Shown here: piece after piece, positions 1 through 6,169 of the stretch
Position numbering within the stretch: the stretch's first letter is position 1
How the letters are laid out: the number at the start of each line of letters is the position of its first letter
From: JAAFIP01 sp031390175
GTDB lineage: Bacteria > Pseudomonadota > Gammaproteobacteria > Burkholderiales > Burkholderiaceae_C
Reading direction: 5' to 3'
Length of the DNA: 17,461 nucleotides
Assembly: GCA_031390175.1 (NCBI GenBank)
Contig: JANMTF010000040.1
Location: 1 to 17,461 of the forward strand
Made by a program: the position numbers and the translations under genes
Notes under the pieces: model-generated
Told to the model about the DNA's origin: nothing
The model's database searches: none
The model's input: the letters and a program-made list of their open reading frames with translations, nothing else

Positions 1-117
1 GTGCGAACCAAAGCAAAACTGCGCGAGGCGGCAAGTCAGCACATGGCCATGCTGGAGCAGTCCCCTGAGCGCGTAATGGCCTACTTTCAGGACAAGCGAG
101 TTCGCTATGCCACTTGA
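1..117 (+). CDS. C-terminal end of an unidentified protein (5' end outside window)
   Basis: An open frame enters from the left edge and stops with TGA at 115-117, giving 38 residues that end in DKRVRYAT. The piece is hydrophilic and basic, consistent with the helical tail of a small DNA-binding or regulatory protein, but I do not recognise a family. Coding is plausible because the frame is open from base 1 and the next gene remnant follows directly. Base 1 is a GTG, so a 38-residue ORF starting here is formally possible, but a gene running in from outside is likelier. No function is proposed. Confidence 0.35.
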   Translation: MRTKAKLREAASQHMAMLEQSPERVMAYFQDKRVRYAT

Positions 118-143
118 TACTTCACAGGGCCGGATCAATAGTT

Positions 144-254
144 GACGCTGTGTATGTGCTGCACTGCTTTCAAAAGAAAACCCAGCACACCGCCAAGCAC
201 GACATAGAGGTAGCCAAACACAGGCTTAAAGATGTATTGAATGAAAAGAGTTAA
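144..254 (+). pseudogene. C-terminal remnant of a Gp49-like (HigB/RelE superfamily) toxin
   Basis: The frame ending at TAA 252-254 encodes DAVYVLHCFQKKTQ, then HTAKHDIEVAKHRL and a short tail, 36 residues from 144. This matches the typical C-terminus of phage-derived Gp49-like toxins (a VYVLHxFxKKTQKT-type strand followed by a helix). Such toxins are normally 100-120 aa and sit just upstream of a COG5606-type antitoxin, exactly as here (antitoxin ATG at 259). Upstream the frame is open only back to a TGA at 66-68, and 69-143 encodes nothing toxin-like, so about two thirds of the toxin is missing. The N-terminal part was probably lost by deletion or recombination near 118-146. A functional toxin is not expected. 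The family call rests on motif recognition by eye. Confidence 0.62.
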
Positions 255-258
255 TACC

Positions 259-624
259 ATGCCTAACAAAGCAAGTTCAACTGTTACCGCGTTTGCCAGC
301 GTGTGGGACGCAATAGAAGCCACACCCCAAGAGGCCGCCAACATGCGGGCAAAGTCCACGCTATTGATGGCGCTGCAACATTGGCTAGACCAAACCACAG
401 GCACACAAAAAGCCGCCGCCATTCACCTAGGCATCACCCAGCCCCGTTTGTCAGACCTCAAGCGCGGGCGTATTGATTTGTTTTCTCTCGATACCTTGCT
501 GAACATGGCAGAGCAGGCAGGCTTAGCGCCCACGATCAAGGTGCGTGCTGTGCCAAAAGCCAAGCCAGCTATTGCACTGCGTAAAGCGGCACTCGTACCA
601 CGCCGCAAACTCTTAGCTGCGTGA
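259..624 (+). CDS. XRE-family HTH antitoxin (COG5606/HTH_37, HigA-like)
   Basis: This 121-aa protein has a helix-turn-helix around TQKAAAIHLGITQPRLSDLK (about residues 53-72) followed by a FSLDTLLNMAEQAGL helix, the layout of COG5606-type antitoxins that pair with Gp49/HigB toxins. Such antitoxins bind their toxin and repress their own operon. The basic, Ala/Lys/Arg-rich tail (about residue 95 onward) is an extension. I chose ATG 259 over the in-frame ATG 241 because an AAGAG-like ribosome site lies just before it and the upstream toxin frame stops at 254, giving a 4-nt gap. The cognate toxin is truncated, so this antitoxin is now probably orphan or acts on related toxins elsewhere. Confidence 0.78.
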   Translation: MPNKASSTVTAFASVWDAIEATPQEAANMRAKSTLLMALQHWLDQTTGTQKAAAIHLGITQPRLSDLKRGRIDLFSLDTLLNMAEQAGLAPTIKVRAVPKAKPAIALRKAALVPRRKLLAA

Positions 625-647
625 ATGGTTTTCAAAATAAATACAGC

Positions 648-986
648 ATGGCCACACACAAATATATTGCTGCCCGCCCACACGATGAAGCCGTGGTGGA
701 AATGCTCAAAGCGGTTACTGGACTAGCAGAAATTTACCTAGCCACCGCCCTAGAGGAAGCCAGCCTGCCCGGTGGGCAGTTTGCCCTGTTGGCTGCACTA
801 CGTCATATTGCAGAGGCGCAAGGCATGGCGCAAATGGCAGAAAAGGCAGGCATACCGCGCGAAAGCCTGTACCGCGCCCTAAGCCCCAAAGGCAACCCCA
901 CCATCAAAACCTTGCTAGCAGTCATTGGCGCTGCGGGGCTGCAACTGGGCGTTGCACGCCAGCCCAGCGAATTGGCTAACGCCTAA
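648..986 (+). CDS. HI1420-type addiction-module antidote protein (orphan antitoxin)
   Basis: This 112-aa protein contains RPHDEAVVEMLK near the N-terminus, LLAALRHIAEAQGMAQMAEKAG in the middle (two halves of an HTH) and IPRESLYRALSPKGNPTIKT. The last segment is the hallmark of the HI1420-like antidote family (TIGR02684 type), which normally follows an HI1419/RelE-like toxin gene. Here the preceding gene is another antitoxin and no toxin frame lies between them, so it lacks a visible partner. A GTG at 621 overlaps the previous stop (GTGA, 621-624), would add nine residues and would allow translational coupling. I prefer ATG 648 because family members start shortly before the RPHDEA segment. 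Either start is possible. Confidence 0.72.
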   Translation: MATHKYIAARPHDEAVVEMLKAVTGLAEIYLATALEEASLPGGQFALLAALRHIAEAQGMAQMAEKAGIPRESLYRALSPKGNPTIKTLLAVIGAAGLQLGVARQPSELANA

Positions 987-1023
987 GCAAGACTGCATAG
1001 ACCGCGCTGCACAGCAGCGGATT

Positions 1024-1049
1024 AACTTGTACAATCCATAGAACAAGTT
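1024..1049. promoter_or_regulatory. YefM-type operator palindrome upstream of yefM
   Basis: A 7-bp perfect inverted repeat, AACTTGT (1024-1030) and ACAAGTT (1043-1049), lies 15 bp before the yefM ATG. The left arm contains TTGTACAA (1027-1034), including the TGTACA core known from the E. coli yefM-yoeB operator. The position fits autorepression by YefM and YefM-YoeB. The repeat is seen directly; its role is inferred from the family. Confidence 0.6.
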
Positions 1050-1064
1050 ACCCAAGGTGCAACC

Positions 1065-1319
1065 ATGCGCGTAGTCAGCTATTCCGAAGCCCGCAATTCT
1101 TTCAAAGCCGTATTGGACTCAGTAGCAGACGACCACGACATTACCATCATCAACCGCCGCGATGGGGCTGACGCAGTGCTTATGAGCTTTGACCATTACC
1201 AAAGCGTGATGGAAACATTGCACCTAGTGTCTAGCCCGGCTAACGCCGCGCACCTAGCCAATGCCATAGCGCAAGACAAAGCGGGCAAAGCCAAGCCCCG
1301 CAAACTGCTACCCGCTTGA
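1065..1319 (+). CDS. yefM: YefM antitoxin (Phd/YefM family)
   Basis: This 84-aa protein aligns by eye with E. coli YefM (83 aa) along its length: MRVVSYSEARNSFKAVLDSV at the start, an INRRDGADAVLMSFDHYQSV segment, METLHLVSSPANAAHL, and a variable C-terminal toxin-binding tail. YefM neutralises YoeB and represses the operon through its N-terminal DNA-binding fold. ATG 1065 is preceded by AAGG about 7 nt upstream and by the operator palindrome at 1024-1049. The stop at 1317-1319 lies 20 nt before the toxin ATG. The module looks intact. Confidence 0.92.
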   Translation: MRVVSYSEARNSFKAVLDSVADDHDITIINRRDGADAVLMSFDHYQSVMETLHLVSSPANAAHLANAIAQDKAGKAKPRKLLPA

Positions 1320-1339
1320 GCTGCCCACGCACATACAAC

Positions 1340-1603
1340 ATGCGCACTATCTGCTTTGTGCCCGAAGCGTGGGAGCAGTACACCTACTGGCACGGCCAAG
1401 ACAGCAAGACCTTAAAGCGCATCAATATCTTGATAGAAGCCGCCGCCCGCGATCCGTTTAGCGGCATTGGCAAACCCGAGCCACTGGTGGCAAACCTGTC
1501 GGGCTATTGGTCACGCCGTATTGATGAAACCAACAGGTTGGTGTACCGGGCTACGGATGATGAATTGATTATTGTGAGCTGTAAATATCACTATGACAAC
1601 TAG
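1340..1603 (+). CDS. yoeB: YoeB mRNA interferase toxin (RelE/YoeB superfamily)
   Basis: This 87-aa protein matches YoeB in length and sequence: WEQYTYWHGQD, then INILIEAAARDPFSGIGKPE, LSGYWSRRIDETNRLVYRATD and a KYHY ending. The residues equivalent to the E. coli catalytic set are all present (E47, R66, H84, Y85), so the toxin is predicted active as a ribosome-dependent mRNA endonuclease at the A site. ATG 1340 is chosen because the protein then starts like YoeB (MRTICF, compare MKLIWS). A TTG at 1316 overlapping the yefM stop is in frame but would add eight unconserved residues. It is cotranscribed with yefM. Confidence 0.93.
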   Translation: MRTICFVPEAWEQYTYWHGQDSKTLKRINILIEAAARDPFSGIGKPEPLVANLSGYWSRRIDETNRLVYRATDDELIIVSCKYHYDN

Positions 1604-1674
1604 CGAAAATAAACTCAACTTTTCTCACTTTGATTTTTCAAACAGATTTTCAGGAATTGAAATCAGCCACCCCT

Positions 1675-2394
1675 ATGTGCAGCAACTACCAATCCATCAA
1701 ACCCGAGCGGGTGCTGGCTGACCTTGGCATGGCTTCGCCCGGCTTTGGCTTTACCCCCGAAGTATGGCCGGGGGGTATGGCTCCCATCATCGTGGGCAAT
1801 GGGGCTGGCGATGCAGATGGATGGCTGCCCGCCATGTTTGGGCTGATGCCGCCGTGGGCTAAAGATACCAAGCTCTCACGCCACACCTACAACGCGCGCA
1901 GCGAGACGGTGGCCAGCAAGCCTAGTTACCGGGGCGCGTGGCAGCGGGCACAATTTGCCCTCGTGCCCATGGTCAGCTTTTATGAACCCAGCTATGCCAG
2001 CGGGCGGGCGGTGCGCTGGCAAATACAGCGGCAAGACTTGGCTGCGTTTACCGTGGCTGCGCTGTGGGAGGTGTGCCCACCCAATGGCACGAACGGGCTG
2101 CTTGCGCCCCTGCACTCGTTTTCTATGTTGACCATCAATGCAGACGGCCACCCGGTGATGGGGGCTTTTCATCGCCCTACGGATGAAAAGCGGTCTTTGG
2201 TGATCGTGCCACCCCAGCACCGCAAGCGCTGGTTAAGCGCCACCAGTGCCCAAGCCATAGACTTATTGCAGGCCATGCCCGCCACCGAGTTTGCCAGCCT
2301 GCCCGCGCCCTTGCCTGCACAGCTTAGGCCATTGAAGGCGGGCAGGGCGGGGGCTGCGATGGGCGACTTGTTTGATATGCCTGCACAGGGTTAG
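1675..2394 (+). CDS. SOS response-associated peptidase family protein (YedK/HMCES, DUF159)
   Basis: This 239-aa protein shields abasic sites in single-stranded DNA by forming a covalent thiazolidine link through Cys2. Starting at ATG 1675 puts TGC as codon 2 (MCSNYQ), required because the N-terminal Met is removed to expose Cys. A TTG start at 1630 would abolish this. Visible family motifs are YNARSET (N73), FYEP (E104, family GFYEW) and AFHRPTDEKRSLVIV (H166, family HDRRP or HRPxDEKR). The N-terminal MCSN instead of MCGR marks a divergent subgroup. No clear LexA-type CTGT-N8-ACAG box is seen in the 71-bp upstream gap. It follows yoeB on the same strand but is probably transcribed independently. 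Confidence 0.85.
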   Translation: MCSNYQSIKPERVLADLGMASPGFGFTPEVWPGGMAPIIVGNGAGDADGWLPAMFGLMPPWAKDTKLSRHTYNARSETVASKPSYRGAWQRAQFALVPMVSFYEPSYASGRAVRWQIQRQDLAAFTVAALWEVCPPNGTNGLLAPLHSFSMLTINADGHPVMGAFHRPTDEKRSLVIVPPQHRKRWLSATSAQAIDLLQAMPATEFASLPAPLPAQLRPLKAGRAGAAMGDLFDMPAQG

Positions 2395-2780
2395 GGTGGG
2401 GTAAAAAATAGTCCGCATCGTGGTGAACAGCCCACAGCTTGCAAATAAACCTGTGGGGTGGCTTGGTACACGAGGGTTTTAATTATCGTGTGGGCGGTGT
2501 CAATTTCTAGAGCGGGTACTTTTAAAGATACTTGATTTTTTACAATTGAAAAAACCTATATCCCATGCGGGTTGCCAAGGATGGTTAAGCTCCCGTCTAA
2601 CCCTTTTTCTTTACTTAGGCACCCAAGTGATCATGGCGTGCTAACTTTTTCGGGCTTGGTGTCACTGCAAGTGGGCTTGGTACCAGTTTGAGCGTGGCGC
2701 GGGTTGGATTGGTTTGGGGTAGCTTCGGTTGCAGAGCATTGGGCTGTCGCGGCAACGTATATCAATCGGATAAGCTGTCT
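2395..2780. other. Gene-free convergent intergenic region with one stem-loop
   Basis: No frame with coding character is seen in these 386 bp between two converging genes. A perfect 7-bp stem (CCCACAG 2431-2437, CTGTGGG 2451-2457, 13-nt loop) lies 36 bp after the yedK-like stop. It has no following T-run, so it is at best a weak terminator. An A/T-only stem (T-run at 2536-2541, A-run near 2549-2554) also occurs. No tRNA-like or repeat structure was found by eye. Confidence 0.4.
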
Positions 2781-3947
2781 TTAGTCTTGCATTAACTTAG
2801 CAAGCTGAGGGCCGTGGCGTGAATTTTCAGCGGCAACCTTGAGCAAAACTACCAGCGCTGGACCAAGGAAAAGCCCCCAAATGCCCCACACAGCCCCCCA
2901 AAATACCAAACCAACAAACATGGCTGCTGGGTTCATTTTTGCGGCGCGACCTTGCAACCAAAAGGTAACGAACGTGCCTATCAAAGTTGATAGCACCATA
3001 AGGAAGCCACCCATCCCCAGTGCAGCGGCAATCGTTTCGTGCACCAGAAAAGCCTCTGCAGCACCAAGAGTGGTGAGCAAGGCCATGCCCAAGTAGGGCA
3101 CGAGGTGCAACACCGCTGCGGCGGCACCCCAGCCTGCGGCGTCTGGCAAGTTGGCTAGGGAAAAAGCTATCCACACCGCAGCGCCAATGATTAGATTGGT
3201 CACTATCAGTACGCCGCAGTAGATCCGTATCTGTCGCCCGCATTCAAGCAGGGCACGCTGCGCGTGGGAGTGAACCTCTGCACTGTAGCTCCACAGGCCA
3301 AGAAATTTCTCAGTCAACTCCTTGCCACCCGTCAACACGAAGAAGGAGATAAAAAAGATGATCGTTAAATTACCGAAAAATCCCAGTAGAACACTGGAAC
3401 CGTTTACCGCTGTATCGCGTAACACTACCGCAGCACCCGTGGTGATACTGTTATTGGGAGTAGTGGCGGACGCTGCAGGAAGGGCTGGTGCTGCTCGTCT
3501 ACCAGGTCGGGCCAGGGGTTTGCCGGCCACCATGTGGTCTGCAGCACGGTCAAGCTCCTGCAATGCGCCGCGCGCACGAGTTAATACCGAATCTACGTTT
3601 GGATCCCGCTGCGCTAGCTGCTGCGCCACCATACTGATCATGTCTGGTGCGCGCTCTACAACGCGTACCAACTGGTTGCCGAACGCCATTGCGCTAAGTG
3701 CCATCACGCCCATCACCACGGCCAGCGTAAGCGCGGCCGCAACTGCCGAGCTTCGCAGCCAAGCTGTCAAACGTACCGTCACAGGCATGATCAGCATAGC
3801 CAACATGAGGCCAGCGACAATGGGGATAAGAAAGCGCTGACCCCACCACAACGCCGCGATGACTGCCAACGTTGCAATGACCGTGGTGGCAGTGCTAGAT
3901 TGCATACTGATTGAATGTCGATCAGACGGAATTAATTTTTCAGTCAT
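2781..3947 (-). CDS. AI-2E family transporter (UPF0118/PerM-like membrane protein)
   Basis: This 388-aa inner-membrane protein of the AI-2E exporter-like family has several predicted membrane segments (about 22-38, 41-58, 68-90, 185-206, 243-265, 272-300, 306-330, 341-371). A long soluble loop (about 95-180) contains a Pro/Ala-rich low-complexity patch (144-165). Family hallmarks seen are HLVPYLGM (281-288, family P-Y-x-G) and WGIWGLFLGPAL near the C-terminus. Substrates vary or are unknown in this family, and autoinducer export should not be assumed. ATG 3947 gives the usual length; M15 (3905) is an alternative and neither has a clear ribosome site. It lies 51 bp downstream of the reductase gene on the same strand, probably cotranscribed. 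Confidence 0.85.
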   Translation of the reverse strand: MTEKLIPSDRHSISMQSSTATTVIATLAVIAALWWGQRFLIPIVAGLMLAMLIMPVTVRLTAWLRSSAVAAALTLAVVMGVMALSAMAFGNQLVRVVERAPDMISMVAQQLAQRDPNVDSVLTRARGALQELDRAADHMVAGKPLARPGRRAAPALPAASATTPNNSITTGAAVVLRDTAVNGSSVLLGFFGNLTIIFFISFFVLTGGKELTEKFLGLWSYSAEVHSHAQRALLECGRQIRIYCGVLIVTNLIIGAAVWIAFSLANLPDAAGWGAAAAVLHLVPYLGMALLTTLGAAEAFLVHETIAAALGMGGFLMVLSTLIGTFVTFWLQGRAAKMNPAAMFVGLVFWGAVWGIWGLFLGPALVVLLKVAAENSRHGPQLAKLMQD

Positions 3948-3998
3948 GTGCAGGTGGTGCCAAGCATCGCTGATCCTGGCATCTGGTACGGAGACTGG

Positions 3999-5069
3999 CT
4001 ATTTGGGTCGGGGACGGGACAATATGGGCTGGGCGGTTTGCAATCTGCCTGCCCGTAGTTCAACCAATGCCTTGGCGACAGAACGCGCTACGTTACGCAC
4101 CTCTTCTTGCATGGCAACATCTTTGTCTAGCGCACCATGGCTGGTGGCATAAGGTTCGTAATAGCCAATGTAACGATCCAGGCGCGCTTGCATACCGGCA
4201 TCGATAAAACCCATCCAGTCAAGCCAGTCTGACAGCGCGCGGCGTGAGCCTTCAATACCCGCTACATCACCGTGCACCACCAAGCCATACACCCGTCCGG
4301 CAAGGTGCTTGGGGTAGTCCCAGCCTGCCAACTCCAGTTCTTTGGCCATACTGACTTTTTTCCCCCCGGTAGACGTGGGGTCGGGATTGCCACCGTCTGC
4401 GCAGACCAGGCGGTCTATCATCAGCTTGAGCGGGCTTGGGCTTTGGTACCAATAAACTGGAGTGACAATAATAATGGCGTGTGCAGCGGTCCAGCGCTCA
4501 TAGATTTCAGCCATCCAATCGTTAGTTTGGTTGAGCGCATGGTTCGGGTAACAGCTACACGGCCAGTGGCACAGCGGCATGGCGGTTGAGGCACACCCTT
4601 TGCAGGGGTGAATATTAAGCTCGTACTCGGAGGTAAGCAAGCTTAGGTCGAGCACGTCCGGTTGAATATGGCTAAGCGCCAACGTCTCGCGGGCGAGTTC
4701 CAACAACCGAAATGACTTAGACATTTCGCCAGGGCAGGAGCCGTCGTTGCGCGCGCTGCCGCAGATGAGCAGTACCCTGGATGGGGTAGCAGGATCGGCC
4801 CAAGTCAGCTGTGCTTCGTCAATTCGTTTCTTGGTCGCTATCCACTCCGTAGACAAATCGTAGTCTGGGTTGGCATAGCCAGGGCCAGCTTTTTGTGTAA
4901 AAGGTGCTTTGCGCCCTTCGGTGTAGGCCTGCCAGGCTATCTCTTCCAGGCGCGCAATGGATTGATCCTCGCAGCGGTACGCTGGGTCTACATAAGATGC
5001 CAAAAACCGTGCGTTGAATTGCACACGAGTCAGCGGGGCTGGCGCTTGGCCTTTGCGAATATCGATCAT
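3999..5069 (-). CDS. Flavodoxin-fold NAD(P)H-dependent oxidoreductase with N-terminal extension
   Basis: This 356-aa protein has a flavodoxin-like core from about residue 97: strand RVLLICGSARNDGS with the FMN phosphate loop (104-113), and IIIVTPVYWYQSPSPLKLMIDR (199-220), the typical TPVYW-x-SPSxLK-x-xIDR motif of FMN-dependent reductases. A cysteine-rich stretch (C156, C159, C167, C171, C173) follows the second strand, where iron-sulfur flavoproteins carry their cluster ligands, so an Fe-S cluster is possible but unproven. Residues 1-95 form an extension not usual in the family. ATG 5069 follows a GAGGAAG-like ribosome site. The AI-2E gene follows at 51 bp. The substrate is unknown. A candidate operator lies at 5102-5127. 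Confidence 0.8.
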   Translation of the reverse strand: MIDIRKGQAPAPLTRVQFNARFLASYVDPAYRCEDQSIARLEEIAWQAYTEGRKAPFTQKAGPGYANPDYDLSTEWIATKKRIDEAQLTWADPATPSRVLLICGSARNDGSCPGEMSKSFRLLELARETLALSHIQPDVLDLSLLTSEYELNIHPCKGCASTAMPLCHWPCSCYPNHALNQTNDWMAEIYERWTAAHAIIIVTPVYWYQSPSPLKLMIDRLVCADGGNPDPTSTGGKKVSMAKELELAGWDYPKHLAGRVYGLVVHGDVAGIEGSRRALSDWLDWMGFIDAGMQARLDRYIGYYEPYATSHGALDKDVAMQEEVRNVARSVAKALVELRAGRLQTAQPILSRPRPK

Positions 5070-5101
5070 GGGCTTCCTCGTGAGGTGACTGACGATATGA
5101 A

Positions 5102-5127
5102 GTGAAGAAAATATGCTACTTCTTCAC
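5102..5127 (-). promoter_or_regulatory. Candidate operator palindrome upstream of the flavodoxin-type reductase
   Basis: A perfect 8-bp inverted repeat, GTGAAGAA (5102-5109) and TTCTTCAC (5120-5127), has a 10-bp A/T-rich spacer that could hold a -10 element on the - strand (TAGCATATT). Its centre is about 45 bp upstream of ATG 5069. Arm centres 18 bp apart fit a dimeric regulator binding two nearby grooves. No dedicated regulator is encoded nearby, so the binding protein is unknown. Confidence 0.4.
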
Positions 5128-5225
5128 AGTGTGTAGGTCTGTGCGTTATCTAACATAGCCATACGTCAAATTTTTTTTGAACAGGCTTTCTCCTACAAGA
5201 GATACCGATCACCACTGACGCGCTG

Positions 5226-5244
5226 ATGCATTTCGTGAATGCAT
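5226..5244 (+). promoter_or_regulatory. Palindrome upstream of the PNPOx-type gene
   Basis: ATGCATT (5226-5232) and AATGCAT (5238-5244) form a perfect 7-bp inverted repeat with a 5-bp spacer, 33 bp before ATG 5278. It could be an operator for the rightward genes or a short stem in the leader RNA. No T-run follows, so it is not a terminator. The regulator is unknown. Confidence 0.35.
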
Positions 5245-5277
5245 GATTAGGATGTTTAACTTGTACACAAACTTCTC

Positions 5278-5337
5278 ATGAAAATAGACCCACAACACAG
5301 TCCCGAGCTGGTCTAGCTTGGTGAACTCATTGAAGAT
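5278..5337 (+). other. Original N-terminal coding segment of the PNPOx gene, cut by an amber codon
   Basis: From ATG 5278 the frame encodes MKIDPQHSPELV, then TAG at 5314-5316, then LGELIED, running without frameshift into the downstream gene at 5338. Family members typically have such a leader (an ELxxLIxxIKxAMLTT pattern), so 5278 looks like the ancestral start. TAG is one base from AAG (Lys) or CAG (Gln). Either the strain carries a nonsense mutation, translation reinitiates at ATG 5338, or the base is a sequence error. Confidence 0.6.
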
Positions 5338-5775
5338 ATGACCGTGGCGATGCTGACAACCGCAGACGATGATGGTGCCTTGATGAGCCGTCCGATGGCC
5401 CCGCAAGAAATGGATGGCGATGGTGCGATCTGGTTTTTTACAGAAAAAAATTCTGCTAAAACCCAGCACCTGGAGACTGCGAACCTCAGCTTCACTCATG
5501 CTGACCATGGCACCTATGTGTCCATATCAGGGCGCGGTGTGATGCACACCAACCGCGAGCACATCCAGCGTTTATGGACTCCGTTTGCCAAACCCTGGTT
5601 TCCAGATGGCCCGAATTCACCCAACCTTGCATTGTTGAAGTTTGTACCCAATGCAGCGGAGTATTGGGACGCGCCCCACAGCAAGATGGTGCGCATGTTT
5701 GCGATGGCCGCTTCCATCGTGTCGGGCAAACCTGTGGCCATGGGTGAGCACGACACGCTGACCCAATTGTCCTGA
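5338..5775 (+). CDS. Pyridoxamine 5'-phosphate oxidase-fold general stress protein (COG3871), N-terminally interrupted
   Basis: This gives 145 aa from ATG 5338, or 165 aa if the upstream leader at 5278-5337 is counted through the TAG. Family features are VAMLTTADDDGALMSRPMAP (first strands, including the flavin-contacting SRPM), GAIWFFTEKNSAKTQHLE, SFTHADHGTYVSISGRGVM, and a C-terminal KFVPNAAEYWDAP, diagnostic of the general-stress-protein-26-like split-barrel group. Members bind flavin or related cofactors and are stress-linked, with specific reactions mostly unknown. Starting at 5338 would lose the first helix while keeping the barrel, and its ribosome site is poor (GAAG only 2 nt upstream), so expression may be low. 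It heads the rightward gene run that continues with lipoproteins. Confidence 0.75.
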   Translation: MTVAMLTTADDDGALMSRPMAPQEMDGDGAIWFFTEKNSAKTQHLETANLSFTHADHGTYVSISGRGVMHTNREHIQRLWTPFAKPWFPDGPNSPNLALLKFVPNAAEYWDAPHSKMVRMFAMAASIVSGKPVAMGEHDTLTQLS

Positions 5776-5798
5776 CTTTAAGTTCACGCTAGCCAACC

Positions 5799-6143
5799 AT
5801 GAAAACAGACCTCAGTACCCCTTTCGCCATAGCGATGCTAGCCGCTTTGGCCTTGACACTGTTGACTACTGGGTGTAAGGACAACTCGTATTTCGTACCC
5901 GCGCCTGTAGCCGCACCCTTGACAAAACCTGTGCCAAGTTCTACCACCACAGTCACGCCACTCTCCAGCCCGATTGGCATGGTGCCAGCCGGGCCGACCA
6001 AAGAGGCACCGGCCACCACGTCACCGGCGAAATCTGAAGTGAGCAAAACCGACCAGTCGGCGGCCATGCCCCTGCCTGGCCAGGCCAATGACCACTCTGT
6101 CATGTTGCCCAACTGGACCGAAAAGCCCAAAAACTCCCCTTGA
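5799..6143 (+). CDS. Small hypothetical lipoprotein, Pro/Thr-rich
   Basis: This 114-aa protein has an N-terminal signal (MKTDLSTPFAIAMLAALALT) and lipobox LTTGC, with the lipidated Cys at residue 26. The mature part is low-complexity, rich in Pro, Thr, Ser, Val and Ala (PAPVAAPLTKPVPSSTTTV), and lacks any recognised domain, suggesting a flexible envelope tether. No obvious ribosome site precedes ATG 5799. It sits 23 bp after the PNPOx-type gene and 26 bp before the next lipoprotein gene, so cotranscription is likely. It is real rather than spurious because of the coherent signal peptide and lipobox. Function unknown. Confidence 0.65.
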   Translation: MKTDLSTPFAIAMLAALALTLLTTGCKDNSYFVPAPVAAPLTKPVPSSTTTVTPLSSPIGMVPAGPTKEAPATTSPAKSEVSKTDQSAAMPLPGQANDHSVMLPNWTEKPKNSP

Positions 6144-6169
6144 TTTTCTTAACCTGGTAAAGGACATAT

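Noticed and set aside
135..422. Minus-strand 95-aa frame with hydrophobic C-terminal part
   Set aside because: It lies antisense to the toxin remnant and XRE antitoxin, which have clear family motifs on the plus strand.
2431..2457. 7-bp stem as intrinsic terminator of the yedK-like gene
   Set aside because: No T-run follows and the loop is 13 nt; listed only as a stem in the intergenic entry.
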